Positions 24,914 through 33,310 of a DNA stretch of 64,000 nucleotides are shown in pieces. Source of the DNA: Leucobacter celer subsp. astrifaciens. Its GTDB lineage: Bacteria > Actinomycetota > Actinomycetes > Actinomycetales > Microbacteriaceae. Position numbers and translations under genes: made by a program. The DNA lies in assembly GCF_001273835.1 (NCBI RefSeq), contig NZ_JHEI01000138.1, positions 62,001 through 126,000 of the forward strand, given 5' to 3'. Each line of letters opens with the position of its first letter. The first letter of the stretch is position 1. The notes under the pieces were generated by a model. That model was not told where the DNA came from and ran no database searches. It saw only the letters and a list, made by a program, of their open reading frames with translations.

Positions 24914-26155
24914 ATGACCGACCGCGAGGACTGTACCGATCCGGGTGGCGTGCCCTTCGCCGAGCTCGATCCCGCGCTGCTGCGCGCGCAGCGCACGAGC
25001 CTCAAGTGGACGCGCTACCCGGCCGACGTGCTGCCGCTCTTCGTGGCCGAGATGGACTTCACCGTGGCACCGGTCGTGCAGCAGGCGCTGATCGACCGCG
25101 TGCTGGCCTCCGACACGGGGTACCTCGACGGCCCCGGCCCGCTCGCCCCGGCCTTCGCCGACTTCGCGCGGGATCGCTGGGGCTGGGAGGTGCCGCACGA
25201 CCGGGTGCACCTCGCCACCGACGTCGCGACGGGAATCGTCGAGGCGCTCAGGCTCTTCAGACCCGAGGGCGGGCGGATCGCGCTGCCCACCCCCGCCTAC
25301 CCGAGCTTCTTCGAGATGCTCGACGAAGTGCCGTTCGAGGTCGTCGAGATCCCGCTCGTGAGCACGGGAACCGCTCCTGCCGAAGGATCCGAGAGCCCTG
25401 AAGTGCGCCTCGACCTCGCCACCATCGAGCGGCTCTTCGCGAGCGATCCCGGCATCGACGCCTTCCTGCTGTGCAGCCCGCACAACCCGCACGGGCTCAT
25501 CCACTCGGCAGAAGAGCTCGCCGAGCTGGCGCGCCTCGCCGCGCAGTACGACGTGTTCGTGGTCTCCGACGAGATCCACGCCCCGCTCACCCACGTCGGG
25601 CAGACCTTCACCCCCTTCGCGCCGCTCGCCGCCGCAGCCGGCGCCCTCTCGGTCACCACGACCTCCGCGAGCAAGGGCTGGAACCTCGCCGGCACGAAGT
25701 GCTCGGTGATCGTGGCGGCCGACGAGCGCGCGAACGAGACCCTGCGCCGCCTGCCGCCCGAGGTGGCGTGCCGCTCGAGCATTCTCGGACTGCACGCCAG
25801 CGTCGCGGCCTTCGTCGACGGACGCGACTGGCTCGACCGCGCCATCGCGCAGTTCGAGGCCAACGACCGTCTGCTCGCCCAGCTGGTCCGGGATCGCCTG
25901 CCCGGTGTGCGCCGCACCCGCCCGCGGGCCGGCTACCTGGCCTGGCTCGACTTCCGCGACGCCGGGCTCGGCGACGACCCCAGCCGCCGCATCCTGTTCG
26001 ATGCCCGCGTCGCGCTGAACAACGGCGCGTCGTTCGGCGAGGGCGGATCCGGGCACGCGCGTCTCAACCTCGCCTGCGCCCCGGACACCATCCGCGAGGC
26101 CGTCGACCGGATCGCCCGCATACTTCCCGCCACAGCACCGAAGAAGGCCATATGA
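24914..26155 (+). CDS. PLP-dependent aminotransferase/C-S lyase, MalY/PatB type
   Basis: A 413-residue fold-type I PLP enzyme with the MalY/PatB profile: LPLFVAEMDF near the N-terminus, TPAYPSFFE, CSPHNPHG, the SDEIHAPL aspartate-containing strand and the Schiff-base lysine in SASKGWNLAGTK near residue 253. Members have cystathionine beta-lyase activity, giving homocysteine, pyruvate and ammonia. It overlaps the next gene by four bases (ATGA), so it is translationally coupled to the MetY-like enzyme; together they would interconvert sulfur amino acids. Aminotransferase activity on another substrate remains possible. Confidence 0.87.
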   Translation: MTDREDCTDPGGVPFAELDPALLRAQRTSLKWTRYPADVLPLFVAEMDFTVAPVVQQALIDRVLASDTGYLDGPGPLAPAFADFARDRWGWEVPHDRVHLATDVATGIVEALRLFRPEGGRIALPTPAYPSFFEMLDEVPFEVVEIPLVSTGTAPAEGSESPEVRLDLATIERLFASDPGIDAFLLCSPHNPHGLIHSAEELAELARLAAQYDVFVVSDEIHAPLTHVGQTFTPFAPLAAAAGALSVTTTSASKGWNLAGTKCSVIVAADERANETLRRLPPEVACRSSILGLHASVAAFVDGRDWLDRAIAQFEANDRLLAQLVRDRLPGVRRTRPRAGYLAWLDFRDAGLGDDPSRRILFDARVALNNGASFGEGGSGHARLNLACAPDTIREAVDRIARILPATAPKKAI

Positions 26156-27627
26156 GCACCGCATCCCAGGTCGAACCGCCCGTCTACGACTGGGAGGGGT
26201 TCGGATTCGACACCCGCCAGGTGCACGCCGGCGAATACCCCGACAAGAACCACGGCCTCCGGGTGCCGCCGATCGCCCTCTCGGCGGGGTACCTGTTCGA
26301 GGACTTCGACGACCAGGTGAGCCGCTTCGACGGCAGCATCCACTGGCGCGCCGAGGAGCATCCGGGGCACGAGGATCCCGAGGGCTTCTCCCCCAGCGAA
26401 CATCGGGCTGGTGAGCCCGGAGCAGTTCACCGCCAAGGCTTCGCCTTGTCGCCGAGTGAACATGCTCCCATCTACTCCCGCCAGGGCAACCCGTCGAACT
26501 GGGTCGCCGAGGAGCGTCTCGCCTCCCTCGAGGGCGGTGTGGTGTCGGTGGCGGTGTCGAGCGGCCAGGCGGCCATCTCGGCCGCGCTGTTCGCGCTCGC
26601 CCAGCAGGGGGATCACATCGTCTCGACCGGCTCGATCTACGGCGGGACGCGTATCCTCTTCGGCCGCAGCTTCAAGCGCTTCGGCATCGAGTTCGACTAC
26701 GTGTGGGACGCCGAGGACGACGACGCGTGGGAGCGCGCGATCCGCCCGAACACGAAGGCGATCTACACCGAGACGATCCCGAACCCCCGCAACGACATCA
26801 CGGATCTGCGCCGCATCGCGGAGGTCGCGGCGCGCTACAACCTGCCCGTCGTGGTGGACAACACGGTCGGCACGCCCGCGCTGATCCGGCCGTTCGAGCA
26901 CGGCGCGAACATCGTGGTGCACTCGACCACCAAGTTCCTCACGGGGCACGGTTCGGCCGTGGGCGGTGCGATCGTCGACGGCGGCACCTTCGACTGGGAG
27001 GCCGCCGAGCGCGCCGGCCGATCCTACCCGCTCATCACGCAGTCCTCGCGGCCGGGCGTCGCCTCGATGCTCGATCGCTTCGGCGCCGGAGCCTACGCGC
27101 GCGCCGTGCGCGAGTCCGTCGTCAACGACATCGGCCCCACGCTCTCCCCGCTGCACGGCTTCCTGCTGCACCAGGGCATGGAGACGCTCTCGCTGCGCAT
27201 GGAGCGCCACGTCGCCACGTCGCTGAGCATCGCGGCCTGGCTCGAGGAGCAGCCCGAGGTCGAATCCGTGGACTACGCCGGGCTTCCCTCGAACCCCCTG
27301 CACGGGCTCGCCGTGCGCGACTACGGCGCCGACGCGGACGGCCGCGGGCTCACCGGGTCGGTGTTCGGCGCGACCGTGCGCGGCGGCGTCGACGGGGCGC
27401 GCGCCTTCGTCAACGGGCTGCGCGTGTTCTCGCGCATGACCGGCATCGGCGACACCCGCTCGATGGTGCTCCACCCGCTCACGTCGACGCACGGCACCTT
27501 CGCACCCGAGATCAACGAGCGGCTCGGGATCACGCCCGGCCTGCTGCGCCTCTCGATCGGCCTCGAGTCGGCCGACGACCTGATCCGGGATCTGCGCAGC
27601 GCGCTGGATCGGGTGGCCGCGCTCTGA
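26152..27627 (+). CDS. metY: O-acetylhomoserine sulfhydrylase-type PLP enzyme (MetY-like) with in-frame insertion
   Basis: A 491-residue Cys/Met-metabolism PLP enzyme that would make homocysteine (or methionine) from O-acetylhomoserine and sulfide. Family features are DTRQVHAG, YSRQGNPS, SGQAAISAAL, VVVDNT and the PLP lysine K261 in STTKFLTGHG. Between DGSIHW and IYSRQGNP, where the family normally has a few residues, lies an insert of roughly 40 residues containing SPSEH twice (about residues 81-85 and 101-105). Its DNA carries two hairpins (see repeat at 26404-26461). The start overlaps malY-like by four bases. YSRQGN contributes to cofactor binding, so the insert must be tolerated as a loop or activity may be affected. 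Confidence 0.87.
   Translation: MSTASQVEPPVYDWEGFGFDTRQVHAGEYPDKNHGLRVPPIALSAGYLFEDFDDQVSRFDGSIHWRAEEHPGHEDPEGFSPSEHRAGEPGAVHRQGFALSPSEHAPIYSRQGNPSNWVAEERLASLEGGVVSVAVSSGQAAISAALFALAQQGDHIVSTGSIYGGTRILFGRSFKRFGIEFDYVWDAEDDDAWERAIRPNTKAIYTETIPNPRNDITDLRRIAEVAARYNLPVVVDNTVGTPALIRPFEHGANIVVHSTTKFLTGHGSAVGGAIVDGGTFDWEAAERAGRSYPLITQSSRPGVASMLDRFGAGAYARAVRESVVNDIGPTLSPLHGFLLHQGMETLSLRMERHVATSLSIAAWLEEQPEVESVDYAGLPSNPLHGLAVRDYGADADGRGLTGSVFGATVRGGVDGARAFVNGLRVFSRMTGIGDTRSMVLHPLTSTHGTFAPEINERLGITPGLLRLSIGLESADDLIRDLRSALDRVAAL
26404..26461. repeat. Palindromic in-frame insertion inside metY-like gene
   Basis: Hairpin 1 is CGGGCT (26404-26409) / AGCCCG (26414-26419). Hairpin 2 is GTTCAC (26425-26430), AAGGC (26435-26439) / GCCTT (26443-26447), GTGAAC (26456-26461). 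The region encodes the segment between two SPSEH peptides. It may be a small palindromic element inserted without breaking the frame. Confidence 0.6.
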
Positions 27628-27639
27628 CGGGACACCCCG

Positions 27640-27678
27640 CCGGTTGAGCGGAGCGCCCTCGATCGATTTCGGCCGAAA
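27640..27678. repeat. Partial GGTTGAGCG repeat
   Basis: CCGCCGGTTGAGCGGAGCGC just after the metY-like stop, followed by a degenerate TTTCGGCCGAAACC end. It is a truncated member of the family seen at 12341-12470. Confidence 0.65.
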
Positions 27679-27683
27679 CCCGA

Positions 27684-27736
27684 CTTCGCGCGTCAGTAGT
27701 TGTCACCAAACCGAGCAACCTACTGGACGCGCGAAG
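27684..27736. repeat. Palindromic repeat element, copy 3 (imperfect)
   Basis: The left arm CTTCGCGCGTCAGTAGTTG (27684-27702) pairs with 27716-27736, which carries two single-base insertions (CAAC-c-TACTG-g-ACGCGCGAAG). The loop starts TCACCAA as in copy 2. It lies between metY-like and the convergent panB. Confidence 0.85.
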
Positions 27737-27839
27737 AGGGGTTCGAGGGAGGGGAGGCGGTGCTCCGAAGCTGTTGGGAAAGCGCCGAGGATCCTCGGTG
27801 TCGACGCGCCGGCGCTCGCTCAGCCCGTGGAGGGCAGGC

Positions 27840-28685
27840 TCAACGGCCGAGCGCCCCGCGCGCCGCCTCGACCGCCTCCGGGCTCGCGGCGTACTGGTGC
27901 TCGGCGGCGGGGAACGCACCCTCGCGCACCTCGCCGGCGTAGGCGGTGATGGCGGCGACCGTGTCCTCGCCGATCGCCGCGTAGCGCTTCACGAACTTGG
28001 CGGCGCGGCCCTCGGTGATGCCGAGCAGGTCGTGCAGCACGAGCACCTGGCCGTCGGCGGATCCCGCGCCGATACCGATGATCGGGATCCGCAGAACCTC
28101 CTTCAGCAGATTGGTGATCTCAGCGGGAACGGCCTCGACGACCACGCAGAACGCGCCCGCATCCTGCACTCCGATCGCCTCCTCGACGACGCGCACCGCG
28201 CTCTCGGTCGTGCGCCCCTGCGCGCGCAGGCCGCCCAGCGCGGTCGCGGTCTGCGGCGTGAGCCCGACGTGCCCGACCACCGGAACGCCCGCGGCCACGA
28301 TGGCCCTGATGCGGTCCAGGCGATCCTCGTTGCCGCCCTCGAGCTTGACGGCGTCGGCGCCCGCCTCCTTCGCGAAGCGCACCGCCGTCTCGACGGCCTG
28401 GGCGTTCGAGACCTCGGTCGAGCCGAACGGCACGTCGCACACCAGGAACGCGGACTCGGTGCCGCGGCGCACCGCCTTCGCGAGCACGAGCATCTCATCG
28501 GTGGTCACCGAGACCGTCGAACTGTGCCCCAGCACCACCTGAGCGCCGGAGTCGCCGACGAGCACCATGTCCACCCCCGCTCGGTCGGCGGCGCGGGCTC
28601 CCGGGTAGTCGTAGGCGGTCACCATCACGATGGGCTCGCCGGCGGCGCGCTTCTCATGCAGCATCGGGATCGTCATCCGTGGCAT
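27840..28685 (-). CDS. panB: 3-methyl-2-oxobutanoate hydroxymethyltransferase
   Basis: The first committed step of pantothenate synthesis: adds a hydroxymethyl group from methylene-tetrahydrofolate to 2-oxoisovalerate to give ketopantoate. The 281-residue protein has the PanB barrel landmarks MVTAYDYPGARAADRAGVDMVLVGDS, FAKEAGADAVKLEGG, VVGHVGLTPQ and IPIIGIGAGSADGQVLVLHDLLG. ATG 28685 is chosen because GAGGAGG sits eight bases upstream; an in-frame ATG at 28700 would overlap panC. It is the last gene of the DUF2520-panC-panB group. Confidence 0.95.
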   Translation of the reverse strand: MPRMTIPMLHEKRAAGEPIVMVTAYDYPGARAADRAGVDMVLVGDSGAQVVLGHSSTVSVTTDEMLVLAKAVRRGTESAFLVCDVPFGSTEVSNAQAVETAVRFAKEAGADAVKLEGGNEDRLDRIRAIVAAGVPVVGHVGLTPQTATALGGLRAQGRTTESAVRVVEEAIGVQDAGAFCVVVEAVPAEITNLLKEVLRIPIIGIGAGSADGQVLVLHDLLGITEGRAAKFVKRYAAIGEDTVAAITAYAGEVREGAFPAAEHQYAASPEAVEAARGALGR

Positions 28686-28696
28686 GTCATTCCTCC

Positions 28697-29596
28697 TCAT
28701 CGGGACGCCTGCGGATCGCCCTCCGCGATCCGCAGCACTGCGTTGTCGATCAGCCGCACCTCACCCGCTCGCACGGCGATGGCGAGCAGGGCGGAGGCCT
28801 CGATGCGATCCAGCGCCTCGAGGGTCTCCGGGTGCACGACGGCGACGTACTCCACCTCGAGACCGGCCTCGTGCAGCATCTCCTCCGCACGCGCCCGCAG
28901 CAGTCCGGCGTCGCGCTCGCCGGCTGCGGTCGACTCGGCGGCGGCCTCGAGAGCGCGCGGGATCGCGAGCGCACGCTGCCGCTCCCGGGCGCCGAGGTGC
29001 ACGTTGCGGCTGGAGCGGGCCAGGCCGTCGGGATCGCGCGACGTGGGGCAGGCCACGATGCGAGTCGGGATACCGAGGTCGGCGACCATGCGGGTCACCA
29101 CGAGCAGCTGCTGGGCATCCTTCCGGCCGAAGTAGGCGGAGTCCGGGAGCGCCGCGAGCAGCAGCTTCGAGACGACCGTGGCGACGCCGTCGAAGTGGGA
29201 GGCCCCGCGGGCTGCGCCCTCGAGAGTCTCGGTGAGCGGACCCGTCACTCGCACGCTGGTGGCGAATCCCTGCGGGTACATCTCGGCGGCCTCGGGCGCG
29301 AAGATCAGGTCGACCCCCGCCTCGGCGGCGAGCGCGGCGTCGCGCTTCTCCTGCCGCGGATAGGCGGCGAGGTCGGCGGCCTCGTTGAACTGCGTCGGGT
29401 TGACGAAGATGGAGAGCACGACCGTGTCGTTCTCAGCGCGGGCCGCGCGCACGAGCGAGAGGTGCCCCTCGTGCAGCGCGCCCATCGTCGGCACCATGCC
29501 GACGCGGCTCGGCGCCGATCCGGCACCCGCGGAGCCCGCGCCCCGGGCCGCGGCCAGCGCCTCGCGCAGTTCGGCGATCGTGCGCACGATCCTCAT
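28697..29596 (-). CDS. panC: Pantoate--beta-alanine ligase
   Basis: Condenses pantoate and beta-alanine with ATP to give pantothenate. The 299-residue protein has PTMGALHEGHLSL (the H-x-G-H nucleotidylyltransferase motif), IFVNPTQFN, FGRKDAQQL and SSRNVHL, all standard for PanC. A short Gly/Ala/Ser-rich insertion precedes the PTMGA strand (about residues 19-30). Its ATG overlaps the stop of the upstream DUF2520 gene (ATGA), and panB follows after 11 bp, so the three genes are co-transcribed. Confidence 0.95.
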   Translation of the reverse strand: MRIVRTIAELREALAAARGAGSAGAGSAPSRVGMVPTMGALHEGHLSLVRAARAENDTVVLSIFVNPTQFNEAADLAAYPRQEKRDAALAAEAGVDLIFAPEAAEMYPQGFATSVRVTGPLTETLEGAARGASHFDGVATVVSKLLLAALPDSAYFGRKDAQQLLVVTRMVADLGIPTRIVACPTSRDPDGLARSSRNVHLGARERQRALAIPRALEAAAESTAAGERDAGLLRARAEEMLHEAGLEVEYVAVVHPETLEALDRIEASALLAIAVRAGEVRLIDNAVLRIAEGDPQASR

Positions 29597-30465
29597 GACC
29601 CGCTCCTCTCGGACTCGCCCGTCGAGCGGAGCACAGCGGAGTCGGAACTCATCCCGTTCTTCGGCTCCCGCCCGTATTTCGGATCGGGCGTGGGGATCTG
29701 ATCCGCGGCATCGGTGAGGGCCGAAGTCCGGGTTTCGACTCGCTTCGCTCGCTCGACCGGCGAGGGGTCGCCCGCGGCGAGCTCGCGCGCGGCATCCGCG
29801 AGCGCGTCGAACAGCTCGAGGCGCTGGGGCAGTCGATCCGCCACCGCGTCCCGCTGAGCCGCCACCGTGGCCTCATCGCCTCGCGCGATGGGTCCGGTCA
29901 GCGCGGCGGCGGCGCCGAGCTCGGCCCAGTTGCGCAGAGCGGCCTGCGCGAGCGGCACCAGAGCCTCGCGCGGCACCCCGGCGCTCTCGGCCAGCCGCTC
30001 GGCGAAGCCCTCGAGCACCACGAGGTAGTTCGAGGCCGCCGAGGCCGCCGCGTGATAGGCGGCCCGATCCTCGTCCGCCACTCGGAAGGACTGCATGCCC
30101 AGCAGCCGGGCCAGCTCGAGCGCGGCCTCCAGAGCCCGCTCGCTCGAACCGTCGATCGCGGCGTGAGCCCCCGCGAACGCGCCTCCGGCTCCGGTCACCG
30201 TGAGCAGCGGGTGCAGGCTGAATGCCTCGTGCGGGTGCAGCACCCCGAGGCCGGTCGCGCCCGAGAGATGGCCCACCAGGCGGCCGGGCTCGACGACGGC
30301 CGCGGCCTCGGCGATCGCCGCGTCGGGCACCGCGAGCAGCACGACGTCGGCATCCGATCCGGAGACTCCACGGCCGCCCAGGGGCAGCAGGTCCGCCCCC
30401 GCCGCGCGCAGAGCCTCCGTGAGGGCCGTGCCCATGCGGCCCCGGCCGACGATCTGAATGCGCAT
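29593..30465 (-). CDS. Rossmann-like and DUF2520 domain protein with repeat-derived tail
   Basis: A 290-residue NAD(P)-binding oxidoreductase-like protein: MRIQIVGRGRMGTALTEAL (G-x-G-x-x-G), a LLAVPDAAI strand, HLSGATGLGVL and a helical DUF2520 region to about residue 234. Its constant place next to panC in actinobacteria has led to the idea that it is a ketopantoate reductase; no panE is visible here. The C-terminal ~57 residues (from SPVERAKRVETRT on) are encoded by the dispersed GGTTGAGCG-type repeat and are unlikely to be part of the fold. It follows murB by six bases and overlaps panC by four. The enzyme role is inference. Confidence 0.82.
   Translation of the reverse strand: MRIQIVGRGRMGTALTEALRAAGADLLPLGGRGVSGSDADVVLLAVPDAAIAEAAAVVEPGRLVGHLSGATGLGVLHPHEAFSLHPLLTVTGAGGAFAGAHAAIDGSSERALEAALELARLLGMQSFRVADEDRAAYHAAASAASNYLVVLEGFAERLAESAGVPREALVPLAQAALRNWAELGAAAALTGPIARGDEATVAAQRDAVADRLPQRLELFDALADAARELAAGDPSPVERAKRVETRTSALTDAADQIPTPDPKYGREPKNGMSSDSAVLRSTGESERSGS
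29611..29762. repeat. GGTTGAGCG-type repeat units within coding sequence
   Basis: GGTTTCGACTCGCTTCGCTC followed by GCTCGACCGGCGA (29730-29762) and a degenerate partner CCCGTCGAGCGGAGCACAGC (29617-29636) lie inside the 3' part of the DUF2520 gene and encode SPVERAKRVET-type peptide in frame. Confidence 0.75.
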
Positions 30466-30470
30466 GCGCG

Positions 30471-31658
30471 CTACAGCTCCATCCCGTACAGGTTGGGCTC
30501 GGGCGCCAGGATGACGCCGAACTCCTGCTGCACCCGCTGCACCACGAGGCGCGCGAGCTCGGCCACGTCGGCCGCCGACGCGCCGCCGCGGTTGGTGATG
30601 GCGAGCGTGTGCTTCGACGAGATCGCCGCTCCCGAGCCCGGGAGGCGGAACCCTCGCACGACCCCCGCGTTCTCGATGAGCCATGCGGCGGAGAGCTTCA
30701 CCATGCGCTCGGGCTCGGCCTGCGGCACCCGCAGCGGCACCCCCGCCGCGAGCTCCTCGAAGCTGGTCAAGGCCGGGGCCGATTCGTCCTTGCCGAGAGG
30801 GAACCGCGGCGCGTGCGCGGGCAGCTGCCGTGAGAAGTGCTCGGAGACGATGGGGTTCGTGAAGAAGGATCCCGCGCTCCAGCTGTCGTGATCCTCGGGA
30901 TCGAGCACCATGCCCTTCGAAGCGCGCAGCCGCAGCACCGAGTCGCGCAGCTGCCGCAGGGGCACACGATCGCCGATCTCGACGCCGAGCGCGCCGGCGA
31001 GCTGCGCGTAGCGGACCGGTGCCGAGAGCGGGCCGCCGCCGGCGGCCGGGTCCGCATCGCCGGCGCGTGCGTCGCCGAGCAGCAGGTCGATCGACAGCAC
31101 GACCCCCTCGAGACCGCGCTTGATCGCCGAGTCGCGGTAGCCCAGCTGCAGCTCCTCGGCCGTCATGCGACGCACCTCGCCGCTCTCCCGATCGAGGAAC
31201 TCGATCGAGTGCAGCACGTCCGACAGCTCCTGACCGTATGCGCCGATATTCTGCACCGGCGCCGCCCCCGCGAGACCGGGGATGCCCGAGAGCGCCTCGA
31301 TGCCCGACCAGCCGCGATCCACGCAGGTGGCCACCAGGTGGTCCCAGTCGTGCCCGGCCTGCACCCGCAGATGCACACCGCCGGGGTTCTCCCCCTCGTC
31401 GATGCGGGCGATCCCGGTGGTGCGCACGAGCAGCACGGCGCCCGGATACCCCTCGTCGCTGACGACGGTGTTGGAGCCGCCCCCGAGGAGCAGCCAGGGA
31501 TCGCCGTCGTCCCAGAGCTCGGTCGCGTAGCGCACGAGATCCTCGGAGCTGTGGGCGACCAGGATGCGCTCGGCGGGGCCGCCGACCCGCATGGTCGTCA
31601 GCTCGGAGAGCGGGGTTCCGTCGCCGATCGGCTCGGGAACGATGTCGGGAAGCGTCAC
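30471..31658 (-). CDS. murB: UDP-N-acetylmuramate dehydrogenase
   Basis: FAD enzyme that reduces UDP-GlcNAc-enolpyruvate to UDP-MurNAc in peptidoglycan synthesis. The 395-residue protein has the FAD-binding segments TTMRVGGPAERI, LLLGGGSNTVVSDEGY and GIEALSGIPGLAGAAPVQNIGAYGQEL, the catalytic serine region SAGSFFTNPIVS and the C-terminal ISSKHTLAITNRGGASAADV. It is a type I enzyme, with a somewhat longer middle loop (DARAGDADPAAGGG). GTG 31658 overlaps the stop of the MaoC gene upstream. The MaoC-MaoC-murB order is conserved in related actinobacteria. Confidence 0.95.
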   Translation of the reverse strand: MTLPDIVPEPIGDGTPLSELTTMRVGGPAERILVAHSSEDLVRYATELWDDGDPWLLLGGGSNTVVSDEGYPGAVLLVRTTGIARIDEGENPGGVHLRVQAGHDWDHLVATCVDRGWSGIEALSGIPGLAGAAPVQNIGAYGQELSDVLHSIEFLDRESGEVRRMTAEELQLGYRDSAIKRGLEGVVLSIDLLLGDARAGDADPAAGGGPLSAPVRYAQLAGALGVEIGDRVPLRQLRDSVLRLRASKGMVLDPEDHDSWSAGSFFTNPIVSEHFSRQLPAHAPRFPLGKDESAPALTSFEELAAGVPLRVPQAEPERMVKLSAAWLIENAGVVRGFRLPGSGAAISSKHTLAITNRGGASAADVAELARLVVQRVQQEFGVILAPEPNLYGMEL

Positions 31659-32080
31659 TCGAACGCCACCGAGAGCTGCGACTTGCCCAGCACGGTCGCG
31701 CCGTCGAAGACGACCTTGAGGTCGATGCGGGCGGTGCGCAGCGACTCGTCGAGCGCGCCGACGGTCGCCGTGACCGTGACCGCCGCGCCGTCGGCCGGGT
31801 CGACCGGCACGGGGCGGGTGAAGCGCGACTGGAAATCGATGACGCGGCCCGCCGTGCCGAGCCAGTCGGTGGCAACGGATCCTGCGACGCCCATCGTGAG
31901 CATGCCGTGGGCGAGCACGCCGGGCAGCCCGACCGAGACGGCGACGTCGTCGCGGTAGTGGATGGGGTTGAAGTCGCCCGAGGCGCCCGCGTAGCGCACG
32001 AGGCGATCACGGGTGAGCAGCAGTTCGCGCTCGGCGACGACCTGACCGAGCGACAGCTCTGCGAAGACCGGGGTGCTCAT
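31655..32080 (-). CDS. MaoC-like dehydratase, HadB-type subunit
   Basis: A 141-residue hot-dog fold protein with the hydratase 2 motif region YAGASGDFNPIHYRDDVAVSVG, in which D and H are the catalytic pair, followed by VLAHGMLTMG. It probably forms the catalytic half of a heterodimeric 3-hydroxyacyl-ACP dehydratase with the upstream MaoC_N-type protein, like mycobacterial HadAB of FAS-II. Organisms of this family use it in fatty acid synthesis or another acyl-CoA path. It is four bases overlapped with murB and three bases from the upstream gene. Confidence 0.87.
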   Translation of the reverse strand: MSTPVFAELSLGQVVAERELLLTRDRLVRYAGASGDFNPIHYRDDVAVSVGLPGVLAHGMLTMGVAGSVATDWLGTAGRVIDFQSRFTRPVPVDPADGAAVTVTATVGALDESLRTARIDLKVVFDGATVLGKSQLSVAFE

Positions 32081-32083
32081 GGG

Positions 32084-32527
32084 TTACTCCTCTCCCCGGA
32101 CGACGAGTGTCGAGATGGCGGTGACGACGTGCTCACCCGCGGCATCGACGATCTCGCTCGAGGCCGTCACCATGGAGTGGCCGCCGAGCTGCTTCACCGC
32201 GGCGATGGTGAGCGTCGCGGTGAGCTCGTCTCCCGCGACGATCGGGCGCGTGTACGTGAAGCGCTGGTCGCCGTGCACGACGCGCGAGAAATCGACCCCG
32301 GCCTCGTCGTCCGCGAGCAGCTGGGCCAGCGTCGCCTCCTGCACCACGACCGCGAAGGTCGGGGGCGCGACGACATCGGCGTAGCCGGCCGCACGAGCGG
32401 CCTCCGCGTCGAGATGGAGCGGAGAGGCGCTCAGCACCGCGCGGGCGAACTCGCGCACCTTCTCACGGCCGACGAGGTACGGGGCGGTCGGCGGGTACAC
32501 CCGCCCTTGGATCTCTGGATTCACCAC
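32084..32527 (-). CDS. MaoC_N-type protein (HadA/UPF0336-like)
   Basis: A 147-residue hot-dog fold protein without the catalytic D-x-N-P-x-H motif; it has VNPEIQGRVYPPTAPYLVGREKVREFA and HGDQRFTYTRPIVAGDEL, typical of the UPF0336/HadA partner that binds the acyl chain. It is followed at three bases by the HadB-like gene. GTG 32527 (a second GTG is adjacent) is preceded by TAGACT six bases upstream on the coding strand, so the operon is likely leaderless. The dimer role is family knowledge, not visible in sequence. Confidence 0.83.
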   Translation of the reverse strand: MVNPEIQGRVYPPTAPYLVGREKVREFARAVLSASPLHLDAEAARAAGYADVVAPPTFAVVVQEATLAQLLADDEAGVDFSRVVHGDQRFTYTRPIVAGDELTATLTIAAVKQLGGHSMVTASSEIVDAAGEHVVTAISTLVVRGEE

Positions 32528-32610
32528 GCCGCAAGTCTACCGCGGGCGCCATTCCCCGACTTCGCGAGCCGTCGCGCACGGAAACGGAAGGCACTCGGCC
32601 GTCGCGCGGT

Positions 32611-33201
32611 CTAGTCCCGCCGCATGCCGTCGAGCGCCGTCGCGACGAGCCGCTCGACGTAGGCATCGTCCAGAGGCCCGCTGCGCAGCAGCCACCGGTT
32701 CAGCACGGGTCCCCAGATCAGGTCGACGGCGATCTCGAGGTCGAGCTCTCCGGCGATCTGGCCGGCTTCCTGGGCGCTGCGCAGCCGCCGCATCTTCGCC
32801 TCGCGGAGCGGCCGGTCGAGACGCTCGTGGTAGGCCTCGGCGAGTTCGGCGTCGTGCGCGATCTCGGTGGCGAGTGCCCGCATCGGTTCGGACAGCCTCG
32901 GATCGTTCAGCTCCGCCACGGTCGCGCGCAGCACGAGCGCCAGATCCGCGCGGAGGTCGCCCGTGTCCGGCAGCGCGGGGAGGCCGTCGGCTCCCTCGCT
33001 GAGCTGCAGGAACGCGTCGAAGAGCACCGCCGCCTTCGACGGCCACCACCGGTAGATGGTCTGCTTGCCCACGCCGGCGCGCGCCGCGATGCCCTCGATG
33101 CTCAGCCGCTGGTACGGCATCTCCTGGAGGAGTTCGAAGGTCGCGTCGAGCACCGCGCGACGCGACTTCTCGTTGCGTCGGGCCGGATCCGGATTCGCCA
33201 T
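32611..33201 (-). CDS. TetR/AcrR family regulator
   Basis: A 196-residue regulator: basic N-terminus, helix-turn-helix LSIEGIAARAGVGKQTIYRWWPSK, then a helical C-terminal domain resembling TetR_C_11/AcrR types (LALVLRATVAELNDP ... ALATEIAHDAEL). It is divergent from an SDR gene; the 109-bp region between holds an inverted repeat with CGAGACG arms and another half-site nearer the TetR gene, so it probably represses both. The ligand is unknown, perhaps a substrate of the SDR enzyme. Confidence 0.87.
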   Translation of the reverse strand: MANPDPARRNEKSRRAVLDATFELLQEMPYQRLSIEGIAARAGVGKQTIYRWWPSKAAVLFDAFLQLSEGADGLPALPDTGDLRADLALVLRATVAELNDPRLSEPMRALATEIAHDAELAEAYHERLDRPLREAKMRRLRSAQEAGQIAGELDLEIAVDLIWGPVLNRWLLRSGPLDDAYVERLVATALDGMRRD

Positions 33202-33222
33202 ACCCCCAGAGTAGCAACAAGA

Positions 33223-33291
33223 CGAGACGTTGCGTATTGCGACTTGAGGAGCCTCGTGCTACGTTTCGATGAGGCGAGACGACCCGTCTCG
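33223..33291. promoter_or_regulatory. CGAGACG operator sites
   Basis: CGAGACG-ACC-CGTCTCG at 33275-33291 is a perfect 7-bp dyad with a 3-bp centre. A single CGAGACG half-site lies at 33223-33229, close to the TetR start. The layout fits TetR autoregulation and SDR repression. Confidence 0.6.
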
Positions 33292-33310
33292 TCTCACGAA
33301 AGGAGCGATC

